Source: Bolinopsis microptera (lineage: Eukaryota > Ctenophora > Tentaculata > Lobata > Bolinopsidae). From it: 64,000 nt of DNA. The notes under the pieces are model-generated. The model saw nothing but the letters and a program-made list of their open reading frames with translations. It was not told the origin of the DNA and searched no databases. The position numbers and the translations under genes are program-made. Below, piece after piece: positions 46,084 through 59,800 of this stretch. The stretch lies in NCBI RefSeq assembly GCF_026151205.1, contig NC_087072.1, positions 16,445,669 to 16,509,668 on the forward strand, written 5' to 3'. How positions within the stretch are numbered: the first letter of the stretch is position 1; every line of letters begins with the position of its first letter.

Positions 46084-48630
46084 ATGGCTGAAGGATGGCT
46101 TATTCCGAGGACGTTAACGCTCTGTTCTGGCGCGTACACATTTAATAAGAGCGCGATAATTAAGCTGGACATAAAAGGGGACCAGCACACCTACATCGCA
46201 GGTTTCACCTTCATGCTGGGTCTACAAACAGTGCTGCTCAACATGTACGTGTTAGGCTACTACAGGGAGAAGAGGGAGGGGGTCTTCCCCCTGTACTACT
46301 TCATCACCACGCTCTGTAACAGTGTCCTGGGTCTGGACGCTGTCATCCACACCATCCTCCTCCTCCTCTACGTGCTCTACTCCCCTGAAGACACCCCAGG
46401 CTCCCAGAAACTCTTCAACTACCTCATATTTGTTACCTACACGCTCACCTCCACTGCTAGGAACTCCAAGTTGGTCTACAATACTATTCTCATATCGATG
46501 AGAGCAGTCAAGTACTGCAGTCCCACTCATGTCTTCTCAAGGAGGACAAGCTCTGCTGTTATCTTACTGTTCCCCATTGGCTGGATGCTGTTTTTGGCGG
46601 GAACTCTCGACTTCCAGTTCGCTCTTCCAGCAGAGGTACGGTTTAGTCACTCTAGGCTTCTAATTTTATACGACTACTAGGTACTTTTTACTTGTGGTTG
46701 GTATAAGAAATAAGGCAGCTTCTTCATTAATATAAATATTAATATCAAATAAATATTAATAATTCTTCATTGATATAAATACTATTTTACTGTCACAACA
46801 ATGAACACATGTATAGTAGAAGTTAACCGATTTAACTAAAGCATTCTGCTTGACTTGTGCTTTTCATCAAACTTAAAACTTGACCACCAATCAATCTACC
46901 AGGTAAACATGCAACAGTACATCTACTACCCAGAGCGAAACACTAAGAAAAATAGTCTCAGGATAGTGTCCATATGTATCCTGTACGTCCTGCCTCTAGG
47001 CATCATACTCACCAGTCTGGCAGTGTGTCTCTACAAACAGAGACAGAAACACAGAGCGGACTACCTGCACAAACTCAAGGCAGATCAAACCTACAGAGGT
47101 GTGGTCCAGCAGCCAACATACGGTCAGAGCAAGGTTACAGATGTGGCTCTGACGGCGCTGTTACTGGCATGTTACCTGCCTTATGTGGTCCTCATGCTAA
47201 TCGATGTTGCTTACCCTAAATCCGACAAAAGTAAGTTGAAAACCCTTGTCAATCCATTGTTATTTTGTACGAGGCTGACCTTTTGTTTCATACAAATCAT
47301 TTAGATAAAAACATGAGGCCAACCATGTACTATTGTTCACTTGGTTATATTGAATCATTGTTGGATTTTATTATCATACTATCGTCTTTCATAGCGCCGA
47401 TATTGGACTTATCACAATTGGAATAATGATGTCCATATTCATATTGTATATACTACTACTACTACTACTATGTCGGAGCTAAGTCCGATGTACGCCAGAA
47501 AACCCCCTCCATATATCCCTGTCCCGCATCAGGGTTCGCAGTTCCTCTTTAGAGTTTGTCCCAACTTCCTTCAGTAACATAGACAAGTAGCTTTGTCTTG
47601 GTCGGCCTTGCTGTGCTCTACCGTGCGTAGGTTCCCATAAGACTAAATCACTGGCAAGTAGCTCAGGATGTCGGATGCAGTGTCCCGCCATTTTTAATCT
47701 CCTGCTTCGTAACTTGTTTGACAGCCTTGGGAGGCTACCATACAAAGTTATATTGCTGACCTTGTCCTTCCATGAGATACCCAGCACCATACGCAACATC
47801 TTTGTGTATGTCCCGTCCAAACTTTTCTCTTGAGCCTTTGTCAGTGTCCAGGTTTCTGATCCGTAGAGCAGTACTGATTCACAAGCCGCTATGAACAATC
47901 TAATCTTTAGGCTCTTTGAGAGTTTGGATTTCCAGATATCCTTCAGTCTATGTAGGGCACCCCACGCTTTTCCCTTTCTAACCCTTATCTCCCTATCTGT
48001 GCTCTCAATCCAGGAGCCTAAGTAGATGAAATCATCTACATTTTCTATGGCTTCCCCGGATCGACTTTGTAGGTCGCTAGATCGATCCTCCATATTCAGT
48101 GTCATGACCTTGGTCTTGCCTTCGTTTATGTGTAGTCCCACGCTTGCTGCCGCCGATTCTACTCTGAGCAGGAACTGTATATAGTATATTGTGTTACAAT
48201 TAATTTCATTTCAAGTAGAACACATTATAATTGATAATTATGTCTAACAATTTCAGAGCCGAACTGCACCATCTTGTTCATTACGGGTGTAATCCTGCCC
48301 TTCATGAACTCTGCCTTCGATCCGGTCATCTTCATCACTTATAACGTGGAGATGTCCGGCCGGATTTCACTCCGGATGCGCACATTCTCCGGCTCGTGCT
48401 GTAACTTCAGAAGAAGGCACCCGGTTAACGTCCGGTTCGATGTGGACCCTGGGATACGGACGATGACTTTGGGAAACAGCGAGAGGGCGAGGGGCAGCAT
48501 GTGCATTATGAAGAGATGGGAAGACCCCGCTGTTATCGAGTACAAGGATTCGTCGGGCTCGGAGAGCGACAGCAGTTTGGAGAGCTTCGAGCACTATGTA
48601 AAGAAACACAAATCTAGAAGGTACAGATAA
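46084..48630 (+). CDS. Rhodopsin-class 7TM receptor, 417 aa, three exons
   Basis: Exons 46084-46635, 46903-47230 and 48257-48630, total 1,254 nt in one frame, GT-AG introns. The N-terminus is short with one glycosylation sequon (NKS at 21). TM1 is about residues 37-60. TM2 and TM3 follow, TM3 ending in ILISMRAVKY (Arg in the DRY position). TM4 is at the end of exon 1. TM5 and TM6 (VALTALLLACYLPYVVLML, with the P after CYL typical of helix 6) lie in exon 2. TM7 in exon 3 carries NSAFDPVIFITYN, a DPxxF form of the NPxxY motif. The 80-residue tail has a Cys pair (SCC, a possible palmitoylation site) and Ser/Asp-rich acidic clusters. The ligand is unknown. Intron 2 contains a LINE insertion. The receptor fragment at 960-1617 is a distant relative (RM...FCPF versus RAVKYCSP after TM3). 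Confidence 0.8.
47453..48175 (-). mobile_element. 5'-truncated RTE-like LINE in receptor intron 2, with target duplication
   Basis: One open minus-strand frame of about 220 codons (LLYGSETWTLTKAQEKSLDG, then GRPRQSYLSMLLKEVG) covers the last part of ORF2. The 3' end is a (TAG)n tail at 47453-47470. An 8-bp target duplication, TGTATATA, flanks it at 47445-47452 and 48176-48183. It is antisense to the receptor gene and much less decayed than the copy at 26829. Confidence 0.85.
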
Positions 48631-48973
48631 GGCACATGTTCCGTGTTAAAACAGCTACTGAGACATGTCTTCAGACCAAGTCCTTCTCACCACGTTCCAA
48701 CCGGGGTCGAGGGCAAGAGAGCAACAACTTCAAAGATGGAAGGGAGTGATGACTGTGATAATGATGACTGTACAACAATTTTACGAAAAGTCTGAAGTGA
48801 TTTGATGAATTAATGAATTAATGTTATCTATATATATATTGTAAAATTACTATTCTATTTACCGATTTAATTATTGTAACATTAATTAAGCGTCTAGTCA
48901 AACTGATTTCAGGGATATGAGTGCTATAATGAACCGTAAATCTCAATCCATTCGTGTATCTGCTATTCTTGAG

Positions 48974-51900
48974 TTAAACATTCCTATAACCATCTGCATC
49001 GTCAGAGTTATGTACGCTGTTTAAACCAGTGGATACTTCTTCCTTCTCACTCTCCTTCACACGGATAGGTTCAACTTCTTCTGACCTGTAAAAGGTATCT
49101 TTTAGTTTCAGTGAGTGCGAAAAAAAAAAGAATTTTACCAAATACCAAACCGATCAAGGGGATCTTGAAGCAGACTGAATTTTTTTGTGCTAAGTAAAAC
49201 GGCTCTAGGGATAATTCCTATAAATAGAAGTGTAGTCTGTACTTAAAGTCTAGTAGACGAGGTCCGAGTAGAGAAATGAGAGCAGCACCAGGTGGGGAGG
49301 TGACGATAATAGCCAGCACAGCTACACACAACACTGTTACACCGTACAACTCTGCTGTCTTGTCTCCTGGGAGGGTCTCTCGTACTCTGTCAAGAGCTAT
49401 TGACCCAATAGCAGCCTGAAAAGGGAGCATGTCGGTTATCTGGAACATAAGAGAGTTTCAGAACTTGAAAAGGGAGTTTCAGAACAGTTATAACAGCTAA
49501 TTATAAATTATTACAGTCAATAATAGATTATCAACCAAGGAAAACTTAGAGAAATACATGGATAATATACCTGCACAGTAGCTTTGGGAGTCCAAGAGGC
49601 GCACATAAACAGTTTCTCACTAAGATGCAGGGAAGAGCAGTGGACGGAGAGGAACGCCACCCCACATCGTAGCAATACTCCCACTATTAAACAAACCACA
49701 CCGTAACCTGGTCATTTAAACTCTTCCAGATTTAAAGAATACACAATAACATATTGCTAATTCACTATCCTAAAGTAGCAAATGATCAGAGTTAACAGGC
49801 CTCATTCTCCAACTCACCGACTATCTTATAGTTGAGTAAAGAAAGTTCCACCTGAGCTCCGACCAGAGTGAAGAGCAGAGTCTCCCCTACCAGCCATAAC
49901 TTCTGTAGAGACGCTGATATCTCAGTCTGTTGGGGTGACAAGGTGAGAGGTGATAAATACTGCCGACAAGGATAGTGAGCTACAAATTAAACTTTATCAG
50001 TCCATTGGATAAATTTATTAACAAATAAAAGTGAAAGTAAAAGACTTAAAAACCAGCGGCTCCTACCTTAGTCTGCCAGGTTTGAGCAGCTACAGTAGAC
50101 ATAACAAGAGCAGCCAGGACCCCTGCCCCAGCGAAGGTAGCCCTCTTTAGCCCAAACACACAGCTGAACCCCACCATGGTGAGAAGGAGGGTCTGTACTG
50201 ATGCCTGGTGAGGGGAGTGGGGAGGCAGGTGGGACAGGATGTACCCTAGTACCACACCACATACTCCACCTAAATGTAGGGTCTCTTAAAACTATGTCTT
50301 GGTAAGTGGTATAAATTGCTAATTATCGTTATTACAAGTGGGTCATATGCTAGAGAAGTCATACTAACTCGTCATCTAAAAATCCTGTACTGTAATGTAA
50401 AAGTGTAAAATAATATATTCTGGAGAAGAACGCAAACTAACCCAAGACGACCTCAATAGGCCCCTCCATGATAACCATAGCAGCATGAGTACTCTCCGGG
50501 AAGACAAATTTGAGGGCTACACTGAACCCGGTGATGGTAAAGGCGTTATCAGCAGTTGCAGCAGCCATGAGAAGGGTAGGGACTCCTGCTCTGTTTCCGT
50601 ATCCCCTGTCTATCAGGGACAACATACTAGGGATCACCACTGCCGGGGATACTCCAGCTATCACAAACCTGGGATGGGGGTTACTATCACAAACCTGGGA
50701 ATTGGGATGGGGGTTACTTTCAAAAACCTGGGATGGGGGTTACTATCACAAACCTGGGATGGGGGTTACTATCACATACCTGGGATGGGGGTTACTATCA
50801 CATACCTGGGATGGGGGTTACTATCACAAACCTGGGATGGGGGTTACTATCACAAACCTGAGATGGGGGTTACTATCACAAACCTGGGATGGGGGTTACT
50901 ATCACAAACCTGGGATGGGGGTTACTATCACAAACCTGAGATGGGGGTTACTATCACATACCTGGGATGGGGGTTACTATCACAAACCTGGGATGGGGGT
51001 TACTATCACATACCTGGGATGGGGGTTACTATCACAAACCTGGGATGGGGGTTACTATCACAAACCTGAGATGGGGGTTACTATCACATACCTGGGATGG
51101 GGGTTACTATCACAAACCTGAGATGGGGGTTACTATCACAAACCTGGGATGGGGGTTACTATCACAAACCTGGGATGGGGGTTACTATCACAAACCTGGG
51201 ATGGGGGTTACTATCACATACCTGGGATGGGGGTTACTATCACATACCTGGGATGGGGGTTACTATCACAAACCTGGGATGGGGGTTACTATCACAAACC
51301 TGAGATGGGGGTTACTATCACAAACCTGAGATGGGGGTTACTATCACAAACCTGGGATGGGGGTTACTATCACAAACCTGGGATGGGGGTTACTATCACA
51401 AACCTGGGATGGGGGTTACTATCACATACCTGGGATGGGGGTTACTATCACAAACCTGGGATGGGGGTTACTATCACAAACCTGAGATGGGGGTTACTAT
51501 CACAAACATGGGATGGGGGTTACTATCACAAACCTGGGATGGGGGTTACTATCACAAACCTGGGATGGGGGCTACTATCACAAACCTGGGATGGGGGCTA
51601 CCTTTCTATTGGAATATTGTGTAAATGTGTGTTATTGGACTGATCGACAGTGATAATAGAGCTCTTAGTTGTAGTAAGATTTATAGGTTTTAGAAAGGAT
51701 GAAGAAGACGGTGTTACCCGAGGAGAAAAGCCCAGTTCCAAGGAAGGTCTAGAAGAGGTCGGGAAACACAGGCAATTATAATGACCTCCACAACACAAGG
51801 TAGTACTGACAAACACGCTACCAGCATCTGAGTATTAGTTATATTAATTGATTAATTAAGTGGAATAATCAATTAGGTAAATCAATAACAGCTAACTTTA

Positions 51901-53485
51901 TCGTCAAACGTTTGACAATGACCAAAGTCCAAACCTTCTTCGACCCCCAAAATAAAGAATTTTTTCTTAAACTACATGTAGTTTTTACTATGTACATGTA
52001 TAGTAAAAAGGTAGGTTGGAGCTATTGATAAATATAGGATACAAAGAATAATGCGAATTAAAAAACACACCTTGTTTTTACGAAGAATGTCCAACCTAAG
52101 TCCCAACCCAGCTCTAAGAAGCAGAATAACAAAAGCCCCGGTTCGGAGAGCAGAGGACCATTTCACGTCTATATCACCTGCTACATTTATCTTAGGCACG
52201 TTCCTGCGGAGAGGTGTTCACTGTTCATTACATTACAATGTAAGGGACTAAATACGACTAAATAAAATGGATAATGAAGGAGATAGGAATTAGGAGATTC
52301 TAATATTACAGGATCTCTCGTAAAATTCCAAAATTTAAACGCTCCATTTGGAAAATTTGAAGATTTTAAAACCTGAAAAGAATTCCCGATGCGATCATCC
52401 CGATGAGAGGTGGAATGTTGACGAGACCAAGCAACATTCCCAGGAGTTTCCCGCAAACGCAGGATACCAGGATACCTAAGTGCCATAAATCATAATCCCC
52501 ATAATTCATGTAAAATGTATAGATAACTAACATATTTCTCCCAATTTGGTAGGATTGGTCACCCCTTTGGTTTTCATCTACTAGAACTCAATATTAAATT
52601 GATTGTAAGCGTAGCATTTTTGCACAACTTTCACCATTTCATGCTAAATTCATTGATGCCTTTTTTAGGTATATGTAATATGTTGCAGTTTCTTATCATT
52701 CTAATATTAGTTGAATTTAGGTCCGGTTTGTTTAATTTACAGCTGAATGGCCACATGGTGCCATAGCGAAGGCAAGTCATGTATCATCATGAAATCGTTC
52801 AAAGATTACATAATCCGAACTTCTCGATAACACTGAACTAAATTCCCAAGAAAGCCCTGTCCTATGTACTACACTCATTATACAGAGAGTATTGCGTAAT
52901 AGGAGAGTACATTGAATGTATTAGAAACTGTCAACACCAGTACATGGAGGCCGGGCAGTGAATTCAAAAAGTCAGCTACATTATACAATATACATGTAGA
53001 CTGCGGACTAGAAGGTACATTTTACAATATACAGACTACGGACTAGAAGATAAATTATACAATATACATAGACTGCGGAATAGAAGGTACATTATACATA
53101 CCTTTCTTCGTTTAATTATGGCGGGTTAAATTAATGGCCAAATAATCAATGTGAATTTGATGTACGGGCAGTACCTGCTATAATCTGCACCAGGCCACGA
53201 AATTTAAAAAAGATGCTCACCGAAGATGTTGGAGTCAGGGAGACACTCATCTCCGAGTACGGACCAACAGGAGGTCCACCCTAGCACTAGGAGCAACACC
53301 ACTGTAGTAACCTGACGTGGTGAACCAAATTGGAAATGGCAGATAACTTATTTTTTAGTGAACAATTTAAGTAGCCAGAGATTTGAAAGTTGTACAAATA
53401 GCAAGATGTGTAACTTCACCTCTAAAACAGTTTTCCCAGTAGCAGACTTAGACCACTGAAGAAATCTTGACTTGAAACTAGACAT
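48974..53485 (-). CDS. SLC9B: SLC9B-type Na+/H+ antiporter (NHA family), about 487 aa
   Basis: Exons (minus): 53485-53420 (exon begins at 53525), 53311-53221, 52475-52373, 52203-52071, 51827-51718, 50668-50442, 50269-50067, 49926-49818, 49707-49571, 49415-49243, 49085-48974; total 1,464 nt, all phases agree. Family blocks: LLGMLLGLVNIPPLIGMIAS, KWSSALRTGAFVILLLRAGL, FVIAGVSPAVVIPSMLSL, GVPTLLMAAATADNAFTITG, LVGETLLFTLVGAQVELSLL, SWTPKATVQAAIGSIALD and LISLLGPRLLDF. The protein would exchange Na+ or Li+ for H+ across an organelle or plasma membrane. The double Asp of the family's ion site reads Asp208-Asn209 here. The start ATG (53485) is the first in the exon, but an acceptor lies before it, so an upstream exon is possible. 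A minisatellite fills the intron before the exon at 50668. Confidence 0.88.
50658..51602. repeat. 26-bp minisatellite, about 36 copies, containing a 3' splice site in every unit
   Basis: The plus-strand unit is CTATCACAAAC + CTGGGATGGGGGTTA. On the coding (minus) strand each unit reads ...CATCCCAG|GTTTGTGATAG..., identical to the real acceptor and the first 11 nt of the SLC9B exon that begins at 50668. The array starts inside that exon and extends upstream through the intron. Variants are CATACC for CAAACC, and GAGATG for GGGATG; one unit near 50685-50712 is longer. The long plus-strand open frames across it are artefacts of a stop-free repeat. Confidence 0.95.
52977..53100. repeat. Short tandem repeat of about 45 bp, three degenerate copies
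   Basis: ACTGCGGACTAGAAGGTACA with TTATACAATATACA recurs three times in an SLC9B intron. Confidence 0.8.
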
Positions 53486-53898
53486 CGTGCACTGTGAGAG
53501 ACTGAAATCTAGATGCTCGTTAACTCTGCAGAGCAAAACAAAACACTGACGCGATCAATGAACACAGTTTTAGTACATTCTGAGCTTCAGAAATACGATC
53601 TACTACTTTTCAAGTTCTAGACTTTTTCAGGAAATAGCTGAAATCATACTTCAGATTATAACACTTTTAAGTCGTCATTTCCTCCTTGCAGTTTAAATAG
53701 TGAAATAATGCAGTAAATAACTCTTCTTTATTTTTTAAACTTTTTAAAACTGAATTAATTATTAATACAATAAAAGCAGTTCAATTAAAAACCCAAATCT
53801 AAAAGAATTCTCCCGAATTTGCGATGATAGTGACGATGTTCAACAGTCCGTGACATCAAGAGGGGGTTTCTCTGCATAAGATGATTTTAACTGAATGC

Positions 53899-56800
53899 TC
53901 AGTAGAGGTTCGAACTCATTTGACTCCTCGGCTGCTTGATCTTCTCCAGGTTTTTGTTGATGATATCAAACATACAACACTGTGGGTACGTAGAAGTTGA
54001 AAAAAAAAACAAGAAAACTAGAAAATAAAACTATTGCAAAATTTAAAAACAGAAGAAAACACGAAACTGAAGAAGAGAGTTACACGCTAGATATTCTGAG
54101 AGGTACTCACATAGATCATCTTGAGCTCGTTAGTGAACACTCGGATATGCAGAAACTGCTTCTCGTCTAACTCGGTCAGGTACTTTACGTAATCTTCCTG
54201 CAAATAATCAATATCACAATAATGATTAACTTACTTTGGTCCAACATTAACAGAACATAGTATAATTACAATTAATTCCGCTAGTTAAACCACTAAGTCA
54301 CCTGATTTACAACTGGAGACTAAGAAACTTTGGTTACTAACCAAGTGCGGGTATTTGACGATCTTAGAGGAAACTTTCCCCCGCGTGACGAAGTACCTGA
54401 AAATTCCACGTGTTATGTCCGAAAATTTAGGGAGACTGTAAAATATGGGCAGTGAACAGATTCATAGAAGAATTCCTGTTAAAAAATCAATTCTTACCGA
54501 GACATATCATCGAAGGAGCCCTTTGCAAATTCACAAAATGTTGATACTTCAGAGATTGTCTCTTCCTGAAAGACAAAGGATAAAATCTAATGTCAATCTT
54601 TATTTGAGTCTTTACTAAAAAAGGCGGGAAGATGAAACTACGAATAAGCAGAAATATAAAAACTGTAAATTGCTCAAAGTTTAAGTCTCTACGAATATTA
54701 TACCATCGAATTGACCAATATGTGACGACAAGCTGTAACTGCTAATGACCTGACCATTTACAAATACCATAAGGTCACTTGTCACTTGATGACGCAACGA
54801 CATTTGTCAAATTTTTCCTAAGGCCAACAAACGAGAGTCTGCTAAGGACAATTTTGATGTATGATGGTTGATTGTACTTTGATAATTTCGGAATTATAAC
54901 GAACTTTAAAGCAGTTATCCTTCCGAGTTACGACATCAGGGTGTTAACATAAACACAGACCACGCACAAGCTAAGACTGTGTAATAACTAGCGCGCGTTT
55001 ATCGCTAACTAAACGCGCGAGCCGAATGCTGAAAAAGTATACACAAAATTTAATTGCGCGCCAGATTCAAGTTCAGTTGTTAAAGACCCTTTAAATGAGG
55101 CACGACAACTCACAACTGTGTTCCGCTTGTCAATTATGTAACTTGATACTATTGTTTAAGTAATACGAGAGAATATTAACACGAAATAGATGTCATGTTC
55201 AAAACCTCATTGGTCTGATTTGGAGGCCGGGAAATTTGTCTGAACATTATGTAATAAAACAACGAATTGAGCTTATAAAGCTATCTATCTACATATTATA
55301 TTATGTACATAACTCATGTCAGAGAGTTGAAGACAAAGAACGGCTCCAAAAATATGGTTATAAAGCTGTTACCTGAATTGAAACGCCAAAGTTGTTGCCA
55401 TCTTCTATCTTTGGTATGAGTAGTTGTATCCACATCTTTATCTGGTTGAATGATATTTTGTTAAATTATTGAAGTTTTTTTTTTAAACGATAAAAAAGAC
55501 TAAATTTCTTAAATGTAGGAAGTAAAATTCAAAGTTAACAACATGCATTGTCTGTTCCTTTGAGAATTAGCACACAGTCGGATTATATAAGAGTAATGTA
55601 AGAATATTCCTGAATACTTGACATTCTAATGCAGCAGTAAACGCATCACTCATAATGTGGAGAGCTTTCATTTGGTAATATAACCTAGGCCAGGTAACCT
55701 TCCCTTGATGTAACTCAGAAAACTTAAACAAAATAATTTAAAAAGAAGTAATTACCAAAGAAATCGACACCACTGATTAGGGTCATTTGAATAATGAATA
55801 TAATACTGTTTTTGGAGTGAACGTCACACATTATGTTGGTTTCATAATCAGGATCTTATTTCAGCGCATTGAAAGATTGGGTTCATCAATAAAATAATAA
55901 TAATAAAATTTGGTAGCTTAAACACAAACTCTAAGCCCAGTGGATAAACCACAAAACTTATGCTCTATTGTGTGAAACAAAGATACTAGATCAAGATAAC
56001 TATCAAGGAGTGTATGCATAGGACATAAAAAGTTTTGGAACGAAGATGACATGCTTGTGAAGCGAGCTAACAGTCTAATTGCTAATAAGTTCAAAAAGAT
56101 CATGACATTAGGTTGCATCCTAAACAGTTTAAGCAAATAACATAAAGTTATTATATTGTCAATTAATCGCTCATGCCATAACTTTTCTTAAACAGGTGAG
56201 TTTTTAATAATGTTTTGAACAGATCAACATCGGAACAAGTCTTAATTTCAATTGGTAGTTGGTTCCAGATTTTCGGAGCAACAGTCTGAAACGCTCTTGG
56301 GTGTGATCTTGTAGATCCGACGGGTAGGTGTAAGGAGGAAGTTCTTCTGCTACTCGAACTAACAAATGTTACTAGATCACACAGATATGCAGGAGCAACA
56401 CCATTGACTGCTTTGAAAATCAGTAAGCATAACTTAAACTCAATCCTCTCCTTCACCTTGAGCCAATGAAGGGATTTGAGCTTCTCCTCGACTGAGTCTC
56501 TCTTCTTTAATCCAAAAACCAGACGGCATGCTCGGTTCTGAATGTTCTGCAGCTGCGTAATTGAGGCTTGACTACAACCATAGTAAAGTGCATTGCAGTA
56601 GTCAAGCGATGAGATTACAATTGCTTGAGTCAGTGTTCCCATCTGTTTGGTTGTTAGGAATGTTTTCATCTTAGCAAGGTCTCTTAGTTTCAGAAAACAG
56701 GATGTTTTAAGTTGCTTGATTTGCTCACCAAAGTTTAGTTGAGAGTCGAGACGAAATCCGAGGTTCTTTGCAACAGGTGACAGCCTGACACACGTCTCAG

Positions 56801-59800
56801 AGTTAACAAACACGCCCCCTATAGACAGCTGCTGGAGGACAAGCGGTGTCCCAAAGACAAGAATCTCAGTTTTTCCTGCATTGAGCTGTAGATAATGTTT
56901 TTTCATCCAGTCATTAATTTCTTGGAAACATTTGGGAACATCGTTGATAAGGACGGTGGGCTCCTCGTTTGGCTTGAAACTTTTATACAGCTGATGATCG
57001 TCGGCGTAACCCTGGATGGAGAAGTTCAAATCATGTGCTGCTGAGTACAAAGAGCGAATGTAGATGTTGAACAGGACCGGACCCAGCACAGAGCCCTGTG
57101 GGACTCCAAACTTAATCACTATCTCATAAGATTCCTCATTTCCAACTTTAATCGTTTGACATCTACCTGTGAGGAAGCTGCTGAACCATTTCCAAGCTGT
57201 CCCTGTTATTCCCAACTCATTTCTGAGGATGTTCAGTAGTTTGCAGTGGTCAACTGTATCAAAAGCTGCGCTGAGATCTAGGAGAAGAACAACAGTTGCC
57301 TTGCTTTCTGTAGATGCAATGAGTAGATCGTTAACAACTCTCACAAGCAGAGTCTCGGTGCTGTGTTTTGATTTGTATCCAGACTGCTGTGGGATGTTCA
57401 GGTTGTTGTTTTCTAGATGTTCATTTAGACGCCTGAGCACTACTCTTTCTATCAACTTGCCCACAAAACTAAGGTTAGATATTGGTCTGTAATTCTTGAG
57501 ATTATCACTATCTAATCCCTGGCCCTTGATCAGGGGTGTGATATGAGCTAGTTTAGCGCCATCAATACTGCCAGAAGATAATGAAGCATTTACTATGTCA
57601 ACTAAGACGGGTAGTAGAACCTCAAGGTTTTCTTTAAAGATGTTTGCAGGTAGAGGGTCAATTGAAGAAGACTTGATCTCAGATGCCTTGATTATCTCCT
57701 CTAGTTCTTCTAGAGTAGTTGGAGAGAACTCAGCTAGTTTTTCTCCGCAGTAAGAGGGCGTTTGATTGTCAGACTCCACATGATCAAAGTTATTTCGTAT
57801 TGCCTTTATTTTCTCCTGAAAATATACGTTAAAGTTTTCGACTGTATCCTTGAGAGACTCCGACGAAGGCAACACAATGCTTTTATCCCGATCAAGAAAG
57901 GTGTCCACAAATCTAAAAAGACTCTTAGAAGAATAGGAGTGCTTTATGAATTCGACTTTGAAAAACTCATGTTTCTTCCTGTCTGAGAGTTCTGTGCACT
58001 GCTCTCTGATTGATTCATAGTGTTTCTTGTCAGTTAAAGATCCGGAGATTTTCCACTTTGTCTCGGCTTTTCTTCTTTGGCTTCTAAGTGCTTTATATTC
58101 ACCATCGAACCAAGGGGCAGACTTACGTTCTTTGATTTCCTTTGTGAGGAGAGGAGCATGGTTATTCAGCACAGTTAGGCACTTAGAGTTGTATAGGCTG
58201 ATGCGGCTTTCAAATGACGGCATTTCAGCTTGTGATAGACCCTCAGATCCATTACAGTAACCAATTCCTCAGCAAGATTATCCGCAAAACAATTTTTGTC
58301 AATTTCTTTGACATTTCTGAATGTGATAACTTTTTTCTTGTTGAGATTGCTTGCAACTGTTTTTGTGAGGCTAAAAGTAACCGGGAAATGGTCACAGTTT
58401 GGGAACATTTCCGAGGTGTGCGAGTCTACTGTGACACTCTTTGGATTGACTATCTGATGGGAGGAGATTACAACATCCAGAATATGTCCTTTGTTGTGAG
58501 TTGGATCTCTCACGTATTGATGCAGTCCATAGCTGGCCAATACTTCAGTCAGTTTGGCCGTGTTTCTTGATTTATGATCATCCAAATGAATATTAAGATC
58601 ACCACAGATTAAAAACTTCTTGTATTTCATGAATATGTTCCCAATAAACTCATCCAAATCTTCAAAAAATACATCAGTCAATGACCCTGGTCGGTAAACA
58701 CAAGCACAGAGGACAGTATCACCCGATGAGTCTCGAAATTTGCCTAAAACTGCTTCAAACGTATCTCCACACTTATCAAACACAGGAGTAAGGTTCAAAT
58801 CACTTGAATTGTAAATAATTCCAACTCCTCCGCCTCTGCATTTAGCAGAGTCTTTCCTGATGTAGTGAATCAAGTTATAGCCGTAAGACTTGATGGTAGC
58901 AGTAACATCATTCTTCATGCTGGTGAGCCAAGTCTCAGTGACAAAAAGGACAGAGATTCCTTGGTCGATTATAGATTCCATGATTGGTTGAATCTTATTA
59001 TTGAGAGATCTCACATTCCAGCAACAGCCAAGAATCTCCGCCGGAGAGGATTTCAGACCACTGCTTACAAGTTTTTTGAACTGTAGTAATTGATAGTTTT
59101 GCGGAGATGCTGCTGTTCAGCAACATAAGCTGGACATGTCCTATCAAATGCCGTGTGTGTGTTTCTTTCATCCCGATACTTGCCCTTAGAGCAGTTAATG
59201 CAGCATGGGATAGGACTATTAGTTTTCTTTTCTGGACAATCTTCTGACGTATGATTCTTGGAACAATAACCACAAATAGCTTTTTCTGATTCACACTCCG
59301 ACCTGTAGTGTCCAAAACCTTGGCAGTTGTTGCATCGTTTTACATGAAATTGATCATAAACTTTGCAACTAAACGAACTGATGTATAGCCGATCTCCCTG
59401 TTGTTCTATGATTTTCCTGATATTGTTACTAACTCGTATAGTAGCTTGATGCTTGCTGCTGTTTTTGATCTGAGGTTTAACTTTTAGTACAGAAAATGTT
59501 TCACCCTGGGATTTTAATGCCTTAATGTTGGGGTGAGCTTGAAGGAGCAGGTCTTCTAGATCTTCTTCAGAATAATTATCAGCAAGGTTAGCAACAGAGA
59601 TTGTGGGCAAACGTTCTGGTGGCTGGTGCGTTTTCATATCTGGAAGTTGCTGGGATACTTTCTTGACAAGATTTTCCCTGTCAGCCGTTGTCGGACACAC
59701 AACCACAATGTCCCCATTCTTGTTGACATACCGTTTGTCAGCATGAATGGCGTTGTCTTTGATGATTTTGTCAACTTCTTCTTGGCGATCTTTTGCTTGA

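Noticed and set aside
50658-51602. CRISPR array
   Set aside because: The units are contiguous 26-mers without spacers and the DNA is eukaryotic.
50485-51643. Long plus-strand frames of up to 203 codons in all three frames, Gly/Tyr/Trp-rich
   Set aside because: They are translations of the 26-bp minisatellite, whose plus-strand unit lacks stops; they have no start context and lie antisense to SLC9B.
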